NCBI GenBank assembly: GCA_902806575.1
Contig: CADCXD010000009.1
Location: 1,798,001-1,862,000 of the forward strand
DNA from: Jackrogersella multiformis
Taxonomy: Eukaryota; Ascomycota; Sordariomycetes; Xylariales; Hypoxylaceae
Direction of reading: 5' to 3'
Length of the DNA: 64,000 nucleotides
The notes below the pieces were generated by a model. It ran no database searches, was not told the DNA's origin, and saw only the letters and a list, made by a program, of their open reading frames with translations. This document shows, in pieces, positions 24,315 through 35,400 of this stretch. How positions within the stretch are numbered: the stretch's first letter is position 1; every line of letters starts with the position of its first letter. The translations under genes were made by a program, and so were the position numbers.

Positions 24315-26234
24315 TCACTCAGCCAAAAGAGTTCTCCACGCAACCCATATACGTCTCCATCGAGGAACTGTTGCCCGCCCCCTTCGATTATTCGAAGGAA
24401 CACCAGTTTTTTCTCTCAATACTCGACCTATTTCCATATAACTCTCCACGGCTACTATCAAAGGACCACGAACTTCTTGGGGAAGTATGCTCATCATTCC
24501 CCGTGACCTATCGTATTCTTTAAACGCCAGGTCAAGTAGCTTCTGTCTGAGTTTTTCTACCTTTGGCTGCGTTGGTTCCCTGATGACATCCTCCGGGGTA
24601 AGAATCTCTTCTTTAAGCCAGTTAGCAGGTAGATATACTCGACCCATTTCTGCGTCTACTTGGATGTCGCGAGCAATATTTATATACTGCAGTGCGTTTC
24701 CCATAGTTTGGGCGGCAATCACGAGGATAGCTTCCCTGTCGCTTGGAATTTTCGTCTCGCTATGGTGGAAAACAAGCCACAAACATAATTCACCAACTGT
24801 GCTTGCGACACGATGGGCATATAGTTCAAGGTCCACCTCATTCTTGATAGGAAACCGATTGTTTCGTTGTTTAGGATTAGTCCGACTAAAACAGAGGTCC
24901 ATTTTGAAGCCTTCCAAGAGGTCATAAAATGGTCCACTAGGGAGAAGCTTAGTTGGCAAAAGTTCCAGGGCTGACCGAGTTTCCTTAGGGAAGTTCTTCT
25001 GAACAAAATCGCTCGTAATATTTGTCGAAGATGGCGGGTGACCATTTGAACCGTAAACGAGGTTAAGGTAATTGGTCAACTTCCTGATCCACATCAGAGC
25101 CTCGCTTTCCGCATGTGAATCATCTATCAAGTCATCTGCTACTCTGCAAAATGAGTATCTAAAAGATGTTAGCACATGAAAGTATATACCATTTTAGTAT
25201 TACCCACAAGAGAATCAGGTCAATGCGAAGGCGTCCGGGGAAGAGCGAGCTAGCCAAGTAGAAGCTCCTACTTTTCTGTCGCAATGTCTCTACCGCCTTC
25301 TTAATACCCTTTACCCGTACCATATCATACCTTGCAGGGTTGAGGAGGATGGTCTCAATAAGGAGACGCGGGGAGGAGGGGGGTTCTGATACCACGGGAA
25401 ACAGATCGGGAAAAGTATAGATAACTGCCAATCCTCGATCGAACGCGACCATACCAAAAACAATCAGGATGTTAGTGACGAGGAAGAAAATGGCCTCTTC
25501 TATCTCCAGACTGCCCCATACGCGCCAATTGAGCTTTGTTCCAGACTCGATAGCCCACGTGCCTCGTCCCAGAGCAAGCTCGTCTATGACCCACAAGTAC
25601 GCTGTCGGTACTATGATCGGGGTAGCAACAGAGGCTATAGGGAGCTTGATCAAAAAGTAGCCAGATAATGACCACGTCAGAAGGGCAAATGGGCAAGCCC
25701 AGATTAAGATGAGCCCGAGGTATGTACCCTTGCCCCCTTTTCTCACAAGAGATGCGCCGGCAGCAATACAGCCAATCAGAAGAACCTGTCCCAAAGCTCT
25801 TATCCGCCGGGCCTTCGGTGATGAATCATTCCTATTCGTAAGGAACTGAGCATGAAGGATAGGCTTGTTAAACAATATGTAAAGCATCGACGTGATATAA
25901 GTCTGGATAACGAAGAAGAATAACTCCTCAGCTGGCACGGCGAAGAGGCGCGGCCCGGCTATCGCATCGGGAGGGTAGGTCCAGACGCCATGACGTACTA
26001 GATACGAGTCCCAGGGAATTGTCGCAAAGAAGGCGACTAATATCAGTGTAATCGTCTTATATAAATCGAGCTTTGTGAGTAGCGGCCTCAAAATTAAAGT
26101 GAGAACAGCAGCCGGAGGGATAGTGTACTTGAGGTGTCTGCTCGGTAAATTAGTCCAAACATGGTTCTAGTAGTAAACAAACGGTCACTCGAATCTCATC
26201 AGAGGACTTACACAAGAGCATAGTCATAGGCCAT
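24315..26234 (-). CDS. al-2: bifunctional lycopene cyclase / phytoene synthase
   Basis: Model: exons 26212..26234, 25208..26137 and 24315..25158, 598 residues, near the 602 of Neurospora AL-2. Intron 1 (GTAAGT) gives MAYDYALVHLKYTIPP. Intron 2 uses a GTGGGT donor, which is the only choice that keeps the frame and restores ILLYSFCRVADD. The N-terminal ~240 residues are the membrane-embedded cyclase half, with VWTYPPDAIAGPRL and EELFFFVIQTYITS. The C-terminal half is a trans-prenyl (squalene/phytoene synthase) domain with both Asp-rich motifs (ADDLIDD and ARDIQVDAEMGRVYLP). Known role: condensation of two geranylgeranyl diphosphates to phytoene, and later beta-cyclisation of the desaturated chain. 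Membrane of ER or lipid bodies is likely. The 5' leader contains an unusual CCCCTA-type tract. Confidence 0.96.
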
Positions 26235-27026
26235 GGCGGATGTCAGACCTCACCGGCAGAGTAGGGGGTAGGGGTTAGGGGATAGGGGATAGGTTTCGCC
26301 GACGTGCACATTCAACTGGATTATAAGGTTCGGTATATGAGATCAATGAACGGATTTTAAACATCGACAACGGTCCAGCGGCGACCGAAGGTAAAATTGT
26401 GGCCATCCATATTTATGTCGGAGTCCGGATTTTGTGTTAGCATCGTGGCTTATGAGAATTGAGTGTTGGAACGCCATGATGAGCCGTTGGCTTGAAAGAA
26501 CTTTTTACTTGATGAGATCATAGATGTCTAATACCGGTACCTAGGGGTAGCGGTAGGTGCCTACCTAGGTATGCATGTAGGTAGGCTAGGTACTAAATAA
26601 TTCCTAATATGCTTTTTATTTTAATTTTTATCTTACTAGATCCATTAATTTAGTTATTTTTTAGATTACAATCATCCATACCTGCCTGCCTCCTTAAGGC
26701 CAACCTAGGCAGACAAGGTAACTGCGGTGACGCCGCCGAGATTGCACTAAAATATGCAAGATCTTGCCAAGTCCGGCACCCAAGATGTGTGCTCCTACCA
26801 GAAGGAAAGAACCGGATTACTCGATATTCACTTAACGATGAGTTCCCTCCCCACCGAAATTCAATTCAATTGGTCGGGCCTCGGGTTGCATCCATCTTGA
26901 AAAGTTCGGTCACGGTTACATTCAACCAAGATTTGTCTTACTTCCCAACTTCCCGCCGAAGAGCCTCAAACCTTGAACCACCGCAGCCACCTTTCGTAGG
27001 TACTTCGATTGCCGCCAGGAGGGATA
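26235..27026. promoter_or_regulatory. shared divergent promoter region of al-2 and the thioesterase gene
   Basis: 792 bases separate the two start codons, which point away from each other. A G-rich tract (five runs of four or five G, units like TAGGGG) lies at 26261-26293, that is 27-59 nt upstream of the al-2 ATG; it reads CCCCTA-rich on the coding strand. TACCTAGGTA-type motifs cluster at about 26535-26595. No confirmed transcription-factor site can be assigned by eye. Confidence 0.45.
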
Positions 27027-28058
27027 ATGCTAGTCGGTGGTGGTGCCCGAGCCGCCGCCGCCCGCGCCTGTTCGCGACCGGCGACGCTGGCGCGATGGTC
27101 CACGATACATCCGAGATTCGCTCAAGCCGATCCCACGACGCGAGTCTGCCGAGCAACATCGCAGTCGCAGCGTAGGTTCTTCGCAGCAGCCTCGCGACGG
27201 CTCTCCCCCGCCGACCCCTCCAAGAACTCCGAGCCCATCGCCGCCGCCGCCGCCGCCACCACCGCTACAAGCCCAATCCCAATCTCAACCCCAACGCCCT
27301 CCGAACCCGCACTCGAAACACCAACAGCCACACCCACCCCTCCGCGCCGCCGCCGACGGCGAGGCCTCTACTACAGCGGGATCTTCCTGCTGCTAGGCCT
27401 CTCCCTCGGCAGCGCACTGCGCTTCGCGCTATCCCCGCCGCCGCTCCCCAGCCCCAACACGGCAGAAGACGAATTCCTCACCTCAACCCTGCGCGCGCGG
27501 GGCGCCGCGCTGCCCATCGTGCAAGCGCTCTCTCGCGACGCGTCCTGGGTGTCCTGGGACGCGTACTCGGGGTTTCACTCGGCGGCCGCGCCCACGCCCA
27601 CAAAAATCGTGCAGTCGCGCATAACGACGGGGCCGCTCGCGGGGTCGCGGGGGCTGCCATTCCAGCGGGTGTTCCACCGGCCGGGGACGGGGGAGGTGGT
27701 GTCGGTGGTGTATTTCGGGGCGGGGACGGCGGGGTGGCCCGGGGTGGTGCACGGGGGCGCGCTGGCCACCGTGCTGGACGAGAGCCTGGGCCGGTGCGCG
27801 ATCCTGCGCTTCCCCGCGCGCACGGGCGTCACCGCCCGCCTCGAGATGACCTACCGCCGCCCCACCCTGGCCGCCGGCTTCTACGTCGTGCGCACCCGCC
27901 CCATGGTCAGCGCCGACGACGACCCCCGCAAGACCGACCGCAAGATGTGGGTCGAGGGCACCCTCGAGACCGAGGCCGGGAAGGTGTGCGTCGAGGCCAA
28001 GGCCCTGTTCGTCGTGCCCAAGGGGGTCAAGCTGAAGCCGCTTGTGGAGGGCTTCTAA
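27027..28058 (+). CDS. hotdog-fold (4HBT) thioesterase-like protein, probably mitochondrial
   Basis: Single exon, 343 residues from the ATG at 27027 (an in-frame TTG lies 18 bases upstream). The first ~60 residues are rich in Arg, Ala and Ser with almost no acidic residues, as in a mitochondrial presequence. A hydrophobic span follows a run of Arg (about residues 113-135, GLYYSGIFLLLGLSLGSALR). The C-terminal half contains the hotdog signature GWPGVVHGGALATVLDE, where the HGG and the downstream Asp/Glu mark the thioesterase active-site region. It ends with a strand-rich section. Likely role is acyl-CoA (or other acyl thioester) hydrolysis at a mitochondrial membrane; the substrate is unknown. 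The gene is GC-rich, with CCG-type repeats in the linker (about 27233-27260). It diverges from al-2 and converges on cry-DASH; no functional link is shown. Confidence 0.8.
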   Translation: MLVGGGARAAAARACSRPATLARWSTIHPRFAQADPTTRVCRATSQSQRRFFAAASRRLSPADPSKNSEPIAAAAAATTATSPIPISTPTPSEPALETPTATPTPPRRRRRRGLYYSGIFLLLGLSLGSALRFALSPPPLPSPNTAEDEFLTSTLRARGAALPIVQALSRDASWVSWDAYSGFHSAAAPTPTKIVQSRITTGPLAGSRGLPFQRVFHRPGTGEVVSVVYFGAGTAGWPGVVHGGALATVLDESLGRCAILRFPARTGVTARLEMTYRRPTLAAGFYVVRTRPMVSADDDPRKTDRKMWVEGTLETEAGKVCVEAKALFVVPKGVKLKPLVEGF

Positions 28059-28715
28059 GATGGTGACGATGACAGTGACAGTAACAATAACAATGTGTGG
28101 TAGATAGATCAGGGTTTGTTTTCCAAAGTAGGAGGTACTGTCCCTGACGTCCATGCATAGCCAGCAGTCAGGCAGGATTGTAGTTTCACGCGGCATAGTC
28201 AGGCGTTTTGGCACGAGACGGGCGATAGAGAGACGATACCAAAGTTTAGAGGACTAGAGATATATATCATTATTGGTTTCTACCTAGTTGGTTAAGGAAC
28301 ATATATCTATGATGGCAGCAAACCCCGAGCCGAACCGCGACGCTGAGAGACCGCTGTCGTTTACACTTTTAAGCTATTTTGTAACATTGAAAGGAAAAGA
28401 GGTTATCTAGTAAGTAGCAGGTTTAGCTAGGCCTCTAATATACTCGGTACGGAACAATCATTTCTCATGAGCGGTATTCTATAGAGATCGCGGCCGCATT
28501 GCAGACGCTGGATCTTGCAATGGTTCAACACTCGAGCTTCGCGGTAGCCCGCTGCCTGTGTGCGAAATCTCGTTGGGGTGGGGTGGTTGAAAGGGGGGCG
28601 CGGGGTGTTGATATGCGCTGATACGAGATCCAGGGAACATAAAGACCCCCGGTGCAGGATGTGGCACATATGGCTGGCTGTAGTAATGATGGCTCTGTAC
28701 ACGAGAAAGCGAACC
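28059..28715. other. intergenic, convergent gene ends
   Basis: Contains the 3' regions of the thioesterase (plus) and cry-DASH (minus) genes. Nothing further is seen. Confidence 0.5.
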
Positions 28716-30803
28716 CTATTGCGCTTGTTCGGTTGGAGCCAGCTGCTGCATTGCCGGCGGTGGTTGACTGTAGCTTGACGAACCCCGACTTCCTCGATAT
28801 GCTCCTCTGTATCCACGATACCCACGATTTCGGTAACCGCCTCCGCCGTATCCTCGCCCACCACGTGGACCCCCGCGGGAATTCTCGGCAGTATTTGGTT
28901 GAGTATGACTGCTTGTTCTCTCATTTTCGTTAGGGCTGTTGAGGCTATTGGAACTACTAGGACCAGTCGGCGGTTGAGAAGTAGTGGAATCCTGCGGCAA
29001 ACGATTGTTCCCCCCGCGTCCAGGACCGCGCCGGCGGATAAATGGCCGTCTAGAGGTCTTAGGTTTTCCTTCCACGGAGAATTCGATCTTCTTTACCGGA
29101 TTCTCCGCCATTTCGAGGCCTGTTAGACCAAGACGATCCCAATCTTCTTTCGGGGTCGTCCAAGCCTGAAAGACATTCTCTAGCTTCTCGAGCTTCTGTA
29201 CCTCCGGTACCCAACAACGTACATACTCTCCGCTTTTATCGTAGTCGAACGCTTGCTTCACCGGATTAAAAATACGTGCTTCGCCTCGCGGGTCGTTTCC
29301 CACTCCGGCCACATATTGCCAATTTGCCCAGTTGGATGAAACGTCGTAGTCGACCAGTAACATTTCGTACCATTCAGCACCATAGCGCCAATCGATATAG
29401 AGATGTTTCGAAAGGAAACTAGCAACATTCTGACGAGCGCGATTCGACGTGTATCCGGTATGCAGTAGTTCTCTCTGAGAAGCATCGATTAACCCCATCC
29501 CGGTAGTGCCATGAAATATCCTTTGCACTATGTTGGAGATCTCATCCACAGACTGCTCTTGACCATCTGCGACGTCTTCCTTCTTGGCCGATTTCCACTT
29601 ATTGGTATGGTCATCTCGAAATCCAGAGCGCAGGAACAACTTCTCCTTGAACTTCCTGTTGCAAAGTCTCATATAGTCACGCCATAGTAACTCGAACCGT
29701 ATGGCTTTCGTCCCTTCATTTTCTCCGTCGCCATATCCCTGCGATTCGGCTAGCGATTCATCTTTTCCGTCTTCGTATGCTACAAGTCTGTCTTGGACTT
29801 GGCGAGCAGTGATGCATCCTTGGGCAAGGTAGGCAGATAGTTTTGTACTGAAGTCACTCCCTAAAAGCCCGTTGCGTGAATTTTTGTACGAGTAGGCGCT
29901 TCCCGACTTGATTAAGTGCTCCAGTCTATTACGAGCACTGTCTTCGCCACCGCGGAAAGGATGCGCCGACTTAGCCCCTTCAGGAAAAGGTGGAACTCCG
30001 GATAAAACCTCTTTGATAGGACGCAAGAGCGCTTCCTCAAATTTGTCGTACGCAGACGGAATCTCAAATGGTGGTGTTTGATTTGGGATCTTTGATTTCT
30101 CAATCGGTTTCGGTAATGTGTCTTTTAATGGAGTAGGAAGCGTTGACCTAGGTTTCTCTCGAAGCGGCTCCATCATTTTCCTATAAGTTGTGAACACATC
30201 TGGAAGATCTTGGTGAGCGTCAAGTTTTAAATCTCGGCTGTGGGGGTGAGTATTCGTTAGTGAAGTAGATCGTGGTCAAACCATGATCATAACTCACTCG
30301 TCAATGAAGTACTTTTCGTCAACCCATACTCGGAAGTCTATACTTAGATTCGAACAGGTCTCTGATATGAGCTTCTCATCCCGTTTCTCCTCGTAACCTT
30401 CCTCTCCTATCGTCCACACTCCTCCTATATCGAGCTCATTCTGTCGCAAACCGTCCAGAAATGTTTTCAATACCTCATCGTATGTCCCTATCCTAATTGT
30501 CAACTCACTCCCTATTTTCTCAAGATTATCTTTCAGGTTCCAAATCGATTTGGCAATAAACCTGGCCCGATGCGGGCCGCATCTCCAATAGCGTCCGACC
30601 TCGCTTTTAGCTTCGGGGAAAGGTGACTGAGTTCCTTCATTCAGAAAGCCCGAGACCTCGATCTGATGTGGTAGCAAGACGATGAGAGGTAAGACATGTG
30701 TAAATCCATGGTCGGGCGTAGAAGCAAGATGATGCAGGATAGGATTGTCAGACACACGCAAGTCGTGGCGTACGATATAAACAAGAATATTGCTTGTCGG
30801 CAT
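28716..30803 (-). CDS. cry: cryptochrome DASH with C-terminal RG-rich extension
   Basis: Model: exons 30298..30803 and 28716..30237, 675 residues. The 60-nt intron (GTGAGT donor, CCCACAG acceptor) rebuilds YFIDDRDLKLDAHQDLPDVF, a typical cry-DASH segment. Residues from MPTSNILVYIVRHDLRVSDN on form the Rossmann-like antenna-binding domain. The FAD-binding domain shows the family block DWRYGAEWYEMLLVDYDVSSN (given here in part), NWANWQYVAGVGNDPRG and NPVKQAFDYD. Known roles of the family are blue-light flavoprotein signalling and repair of cyclobutane dimers, mainly in single-stranded DNA. The last ~130 residues leave the photolyase fold and end in RGG/YRG repeats (about 610-660), which resemble RNA-binding tails. 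The start at 30803 is chosen because the family begins there; the frame stays open upstream to 31091. Confidence 0.95.
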
Positions 30804-30967
30804 AATGACTTGATCAGGAACGACGTGAAGGCATGTGTAAAATAGCCGATTATGGATGTGCTTTGAAGCGACAACCCCGTAAAAGTTATTGGAGCAGAAG
30901 TAGCTGGTACGAAACTGGCGAGTCAGAGTAATGAACAAGTGGTCAGAAAAGCTCCCTACAGCTAAGG

Positions 30968-30973
30968 GATCGA
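30968..30973 (+). promoter_or_regulatory. GATCGA element upstream of cry-DASH (possible light-response site)
   Basis: GATCGA hexamer 165 bases upstream of the cry-DASH ATG. In Neurospora, GATCGA-like sequences are associated with White Collar complex binding. The match here is by eye only and a hexamer can occur by chance. Confidence 0.3.
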
Positions 30974-31094
30974 GATTGGGTGGAGCTATGCCAGCTCCGG
31001 CGAAATATAACCGCCAGGCAGAGAGTTGACGTCTTTGATGACTTACTCGTACACGCGCTCTCGCCCTCAAGCTCAAGAAGAGCATATGCACCCA

Positions 31095-31100
31095 GATCGA
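31095..31100 (+). promoter_or_regulatory. second GATCGA element upstream of cry-DASH
   Basis: A second GATCGA, 292 bases upstream of the same ATG. Two copies within 135 bases are more than expected by chance but do not prove function. Confidence 0.3.
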
Positions 31101-32376
31101 CGCTGGTGAGACAATATAGGGGACTTTCTGTTGAAGGAAGAAAAGTCTAGGCTCTAGGAATCCGATTCTAGACCAAGGCTGCTGAAAGTGAACTTGATCT
31201 TCATGTTCTCATCGCTTCGGCGGATTATACGATAGAGTAAGGCTAGCCCACTTATCCTCGATTGGCCCAACCAGGGGGTTAGTTTGGTTTCTAGGGTCGA
31301 GCTAGAGGCAAACCGGCTTTTCTTAAAAGGGAAAAGGAGGTTCCAGATCTAGGTGTTTCGCCCTAGGTTCCGAGGTGGCGCTAATGTACGGAGCGGCTCA
31401 ACAATAAAGTAAGGTGTCGATGAAAGTGAGATACCCGAGAAAGATGGATGCCGAATATCCAGCCTCGAGAGCTATACCGGTTTGAGTGGAAGAAATTCCA
31501 CGATATAGAGTGTGGCTCGGTAGAATTAGGTGTTCCATGAGCAAGAAACTGTTCAGTCCGTTGTCCAGATCGGCACGAGAGCAGAATTTATGAAAATGAA
31601 GGACAAAGAGAAAGCGGAGCAACACGAGATAAAGTAAGACTCCCTTAAACATGTAGCAACACAGACTCTCGGTGGAAAAAAAAGACTATAGTCGTGACAA
31701 GATCCACCTACAATATAGGGGTATCTTGCGATGGGCCAGGGATGGATTTTAGGGAACCAGATATGCTACCCTGGACCTGGTCTTCCGGTGAGATGGGTCT
31801 AAAGGAGCAAACAGGGATGGGATAGAAGTTGAAGGCCTAGGAGAATCCGGAGACCATTCCGGAAGAGATACGATTCGACTACTCCCATGGAAAGCCATGG
31901 TGCCGGCTGGGTATGTAGATCTAGCCATGGTTATGGTGTGGTCAAAATCGGAATTGGAAAGGGTGCATGAGCTTGTTGCCATGATGCTCAGATTTGAGTC
32001 CGGGGGGTAGAGATCGGGAACCCGTAAAATAAGATTTTTGGGGACCGAACCCACTAGGTAGCTTACGTACATTTGCGGAGCAGCTATTTCTTCGATCGTA
32101 TTGGTTGGTTCACACTGGCACTTGCCGTCGGAAGAAGCGACATTCCCTGACACTATTACCTATTACCTCCTGCCTCCTAATACCCTAGGTACCTACCTAC
32201 CCTACGGTGGGCTACTAAGGTGTTTCGGTACCTAGGTATCCAATGATGGCCTTAATACCTACCTAGTTGATGCAATCATAAGAGTCTACAGCAATTAGAA
32301 ATGACAATCTGAATGTCCATTACTTTAGGTAATCGATATCTAAGATCTACATATGCACAAGGTTCACATTTTCGTA

Positions 32377-32400
32377 CCCGTGCCCGTGCCCGTGCCCGTG
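32377..32400. repeat. (CCCGTG)4 tandem repeat
   Basis: Four exact 6-bp units in AT-rich intergenic DNA. Confidence 0.85.
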
Positions 32401-35400
32401 GTTTGCTTGGGGTTCCATTAACTACCTAGGTACCTACCAGATTCGGTATTTCTAACTTATCATATGAGAAGTTCCAAGTTTCCCTTATTAAGGCAAATAA
32501 CAAAAATCATTACCTATCATATTGATACGTAGGGCACATTTAATGATCCTGATTTGATAGTTATGATAGGTAAGAAATAAAACCTACGCAATCATCAATG
32601 AGTATATTATATTATCATGGGAGTTCCACAATAGAATCGTATATGACCTCGTGTTTCTATTAGCTAATGCTAGTACGGCAATTCTAACCTTTCCCCCATA
32701 ATCATAATGGACATGTCCGATAATTTATAGGCTATAGTTTTAGCCTCCATCCATGGATGGCTTTACTACTCTAGGTACCTAGGTAGGTATGTACCTAAGG
32801 AGTCTGGACTAACCGTTATCAGCTCCAGTTCGCACTAGGGAGGTACCTAGAGGTAAGGTATCTAGCCTTGATCGCCGCAGAAAATCTGAGATATGACAGG
32901 CCGCCTTGCCCTGTCGGCCCTGTGCGGGCTAACCGCATGACAGCCCTGGAGGTTAAACATCAAACTTACCTAGGTACCCAGGGGGTAGGTATTAGCTGTT
33001 AAAAGATGTAGAGAAATACTTACATATATCTTGAATCTCATATCATCCATTAGCTCACAACCTTTAGAGATATCCATAGAATTACTTCATTACATTGATT
33101 GAATGATGGCTTACGTGATGGAGAAGTTCGGGTCTTGGGGGTTTGTTTACTTATGTTTGACTCGTCGACTATCATCAGCTGTAGAACCTCGATCGAAGTT
33201 ATGAGTAGCCAATATACAAATCGACTTGTTCCGCTTGGTCATCGAGAACCGACAGCGTGTACCGACAGTTCTGCCGTGTATACAGCGGCGATTTTCTGAT
33301 AATCAGCATCCACCAGCAGATATTCTCCTTGCAGCAGGGATTCGTCGGCAACGTGCCGTCTCCTATATGAAGTTCCACGAGCTGTCCATCCGCGTGTCTA
33401 CCATTATTATCGTTATCATTACCTAGGTAGGTACCATCTCCAATCATTGATATAACATTAAAAACGGCCAGGACAGTGTCACAACAGATGATGTTTCAAA
33501 TCGAGTTAGCCGCACGAGGTCTTTTATGACACTCTTGTATTTGAATGCCATGTGGCACGATGTGTTTTGCAAAAGATAGCCGAACCACTGTATTAAGTGA
33601 TGAGAGATCCGATGTACGACGACGGTAAAATCGCATCGCTTCTTATGCTATTCGCGGCCGGTTGTATGTATATAGTAGAGGTTAATATTATCATATTGTA
33701 TCATATTGCGCCACTCCGTCGTTTTAGAATACTATCGGTCTCTTCACATCATCTAAAGGCTCTGAATTCTTAGTAAATATTGAATAAATACCTAGGTAGA
33801 TATAGATAGGTATGGGTAATTGCCCCGTAATGTAGGTATTTAGAGGTAATAGGGAAGTATATCGAGTTTTGCTGTCGATCGTCGAACCGCTGGACGTTCC
33901 GCAGAATCAAGATTGGGGAATATGGACAGCAAGATTTACGCATCGGCTCAATGATATTTCCAATTATTCTTTCTTTTACTTCTCCGCCCCTGGACTGTCG
34001 AACTAGTCCTTATCATAAGCTTTAAGCGTGTCGGGCTTTGGAGCGCCTTTGTTCGGAGGTACCTAAGGTAGGTAGGTAGGCATCTTCAGAGCATTAATTT
34101 GTCCGCCAGCGCATACTCCCTGAGAAAGGGTAACGATTGATCTAGGCTTGTGTTTATGATGTGTCTATACCAATCGATTATGTTCTGAGATCTTGAGCCG
34201 GCAGTATGGGACATTGCCATGCACGGCCTGGCAGGACTTGTCCTAGTTGGATGAGAAAAGCCTACAGTATGGTGCATGAGTTCCCTGCATGTCGGTTTAC
34301 GATCTAGAATCTCCAGCATCAAGTCTTGTAATCGAGCCATATAGAGTTTGGCATTTCCGAAGAGGTTGTAGCACGCCACGGTAATGCAGCCAATCAGTCA
34401 CACAACACGAGGATCGATGAGACTTAAAACCATTCTTTCTGTCAGGGGATTAACATGTAAGACTTTGCTTCATGGTATACTACTATTTCTGTCGTGAACT
34501 AGGACATGTATTCGAAGAAATAGGTTCTTGAGGCAAGCTGTCTTAGAGTAGGCCACGCACCTACCTAGGTACCTAGGTATGTAACAACTCGCAGGTTGCC
34601 GGTCTCCGTCGACACCAAGTCTTCCTCTTAAGGACATCCTGTATAACTGCAGTACTATTATTAGAGAAGTGGCACTTTCCAAGGTTGATACAGACTTACA
34701 ACCATAGAAGCAAGGCAGTTAAGATCTCGAGTGCTATGCATCGTAACTCGGATCTCGCGATGGCAAAACCTGTGTACTTCATCAGAACTATCCGAATGCA
34801 GGGGTACTTAGCTCGTGGAAAGCAAAATTCTTCATATGCATATTATTGATGTCCATGATCTAGTGTAGTGAAAAGGAAAATGGTTCGTAGACATGGGCAT
34901 TGAATTTTGGCATTTTAATGCGAGATCTGCACTACACTGGGTCCAAGCAAGGCCTGGGCTATCCTCCCCGAAGACAGCCTCAAGCTCTTACGGAGACAAG
35001 AGGAAACATTAAGATAAAGAGGAATGACCGATGGGTTGCTGAAACTAGGAAGACCTAATAGTTGGTGATTGTGGCGAGATGGTCGCAACTTGTGAACCGA
35101 ACAGGCAACACGGTACCTACCTGGTACCTACCTAGGTAGATAAGGGGTTTAAGCAACCTCTTTGCTACCACACAACATTATCGGATGCCTCAGCCAACGA
35201 ATACTGTATCATTTGGGGTTCGATTTGGAAGTTTCTAGACCTCATTCTGTTTCGTTATGAGGACTTGTCGAGGCCAGAGGCCCAGTTGGCCGATACATAA
35301 CCTGGAAACCATGTTGTTTTGATTGACAACGAAGAACCTGGCCGAAGGTCCGTAGTATAATTGGATACCAATTGAATAAATTGGTGGTTGGCAAGGCATT

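Noticed and set aside
30804..31091. Longer N-terminus for cry-DASH
   Set aside because: The family begins at MPTSNILVYIVRHDLR; the upstream open frame lacks similarity and holds likely promoter elements.
31749..32153. 134-codon minus-strand frame
   Set aside because: Starts at GTG and lacks domain features; lies in the palindrome-rich gene-free region.
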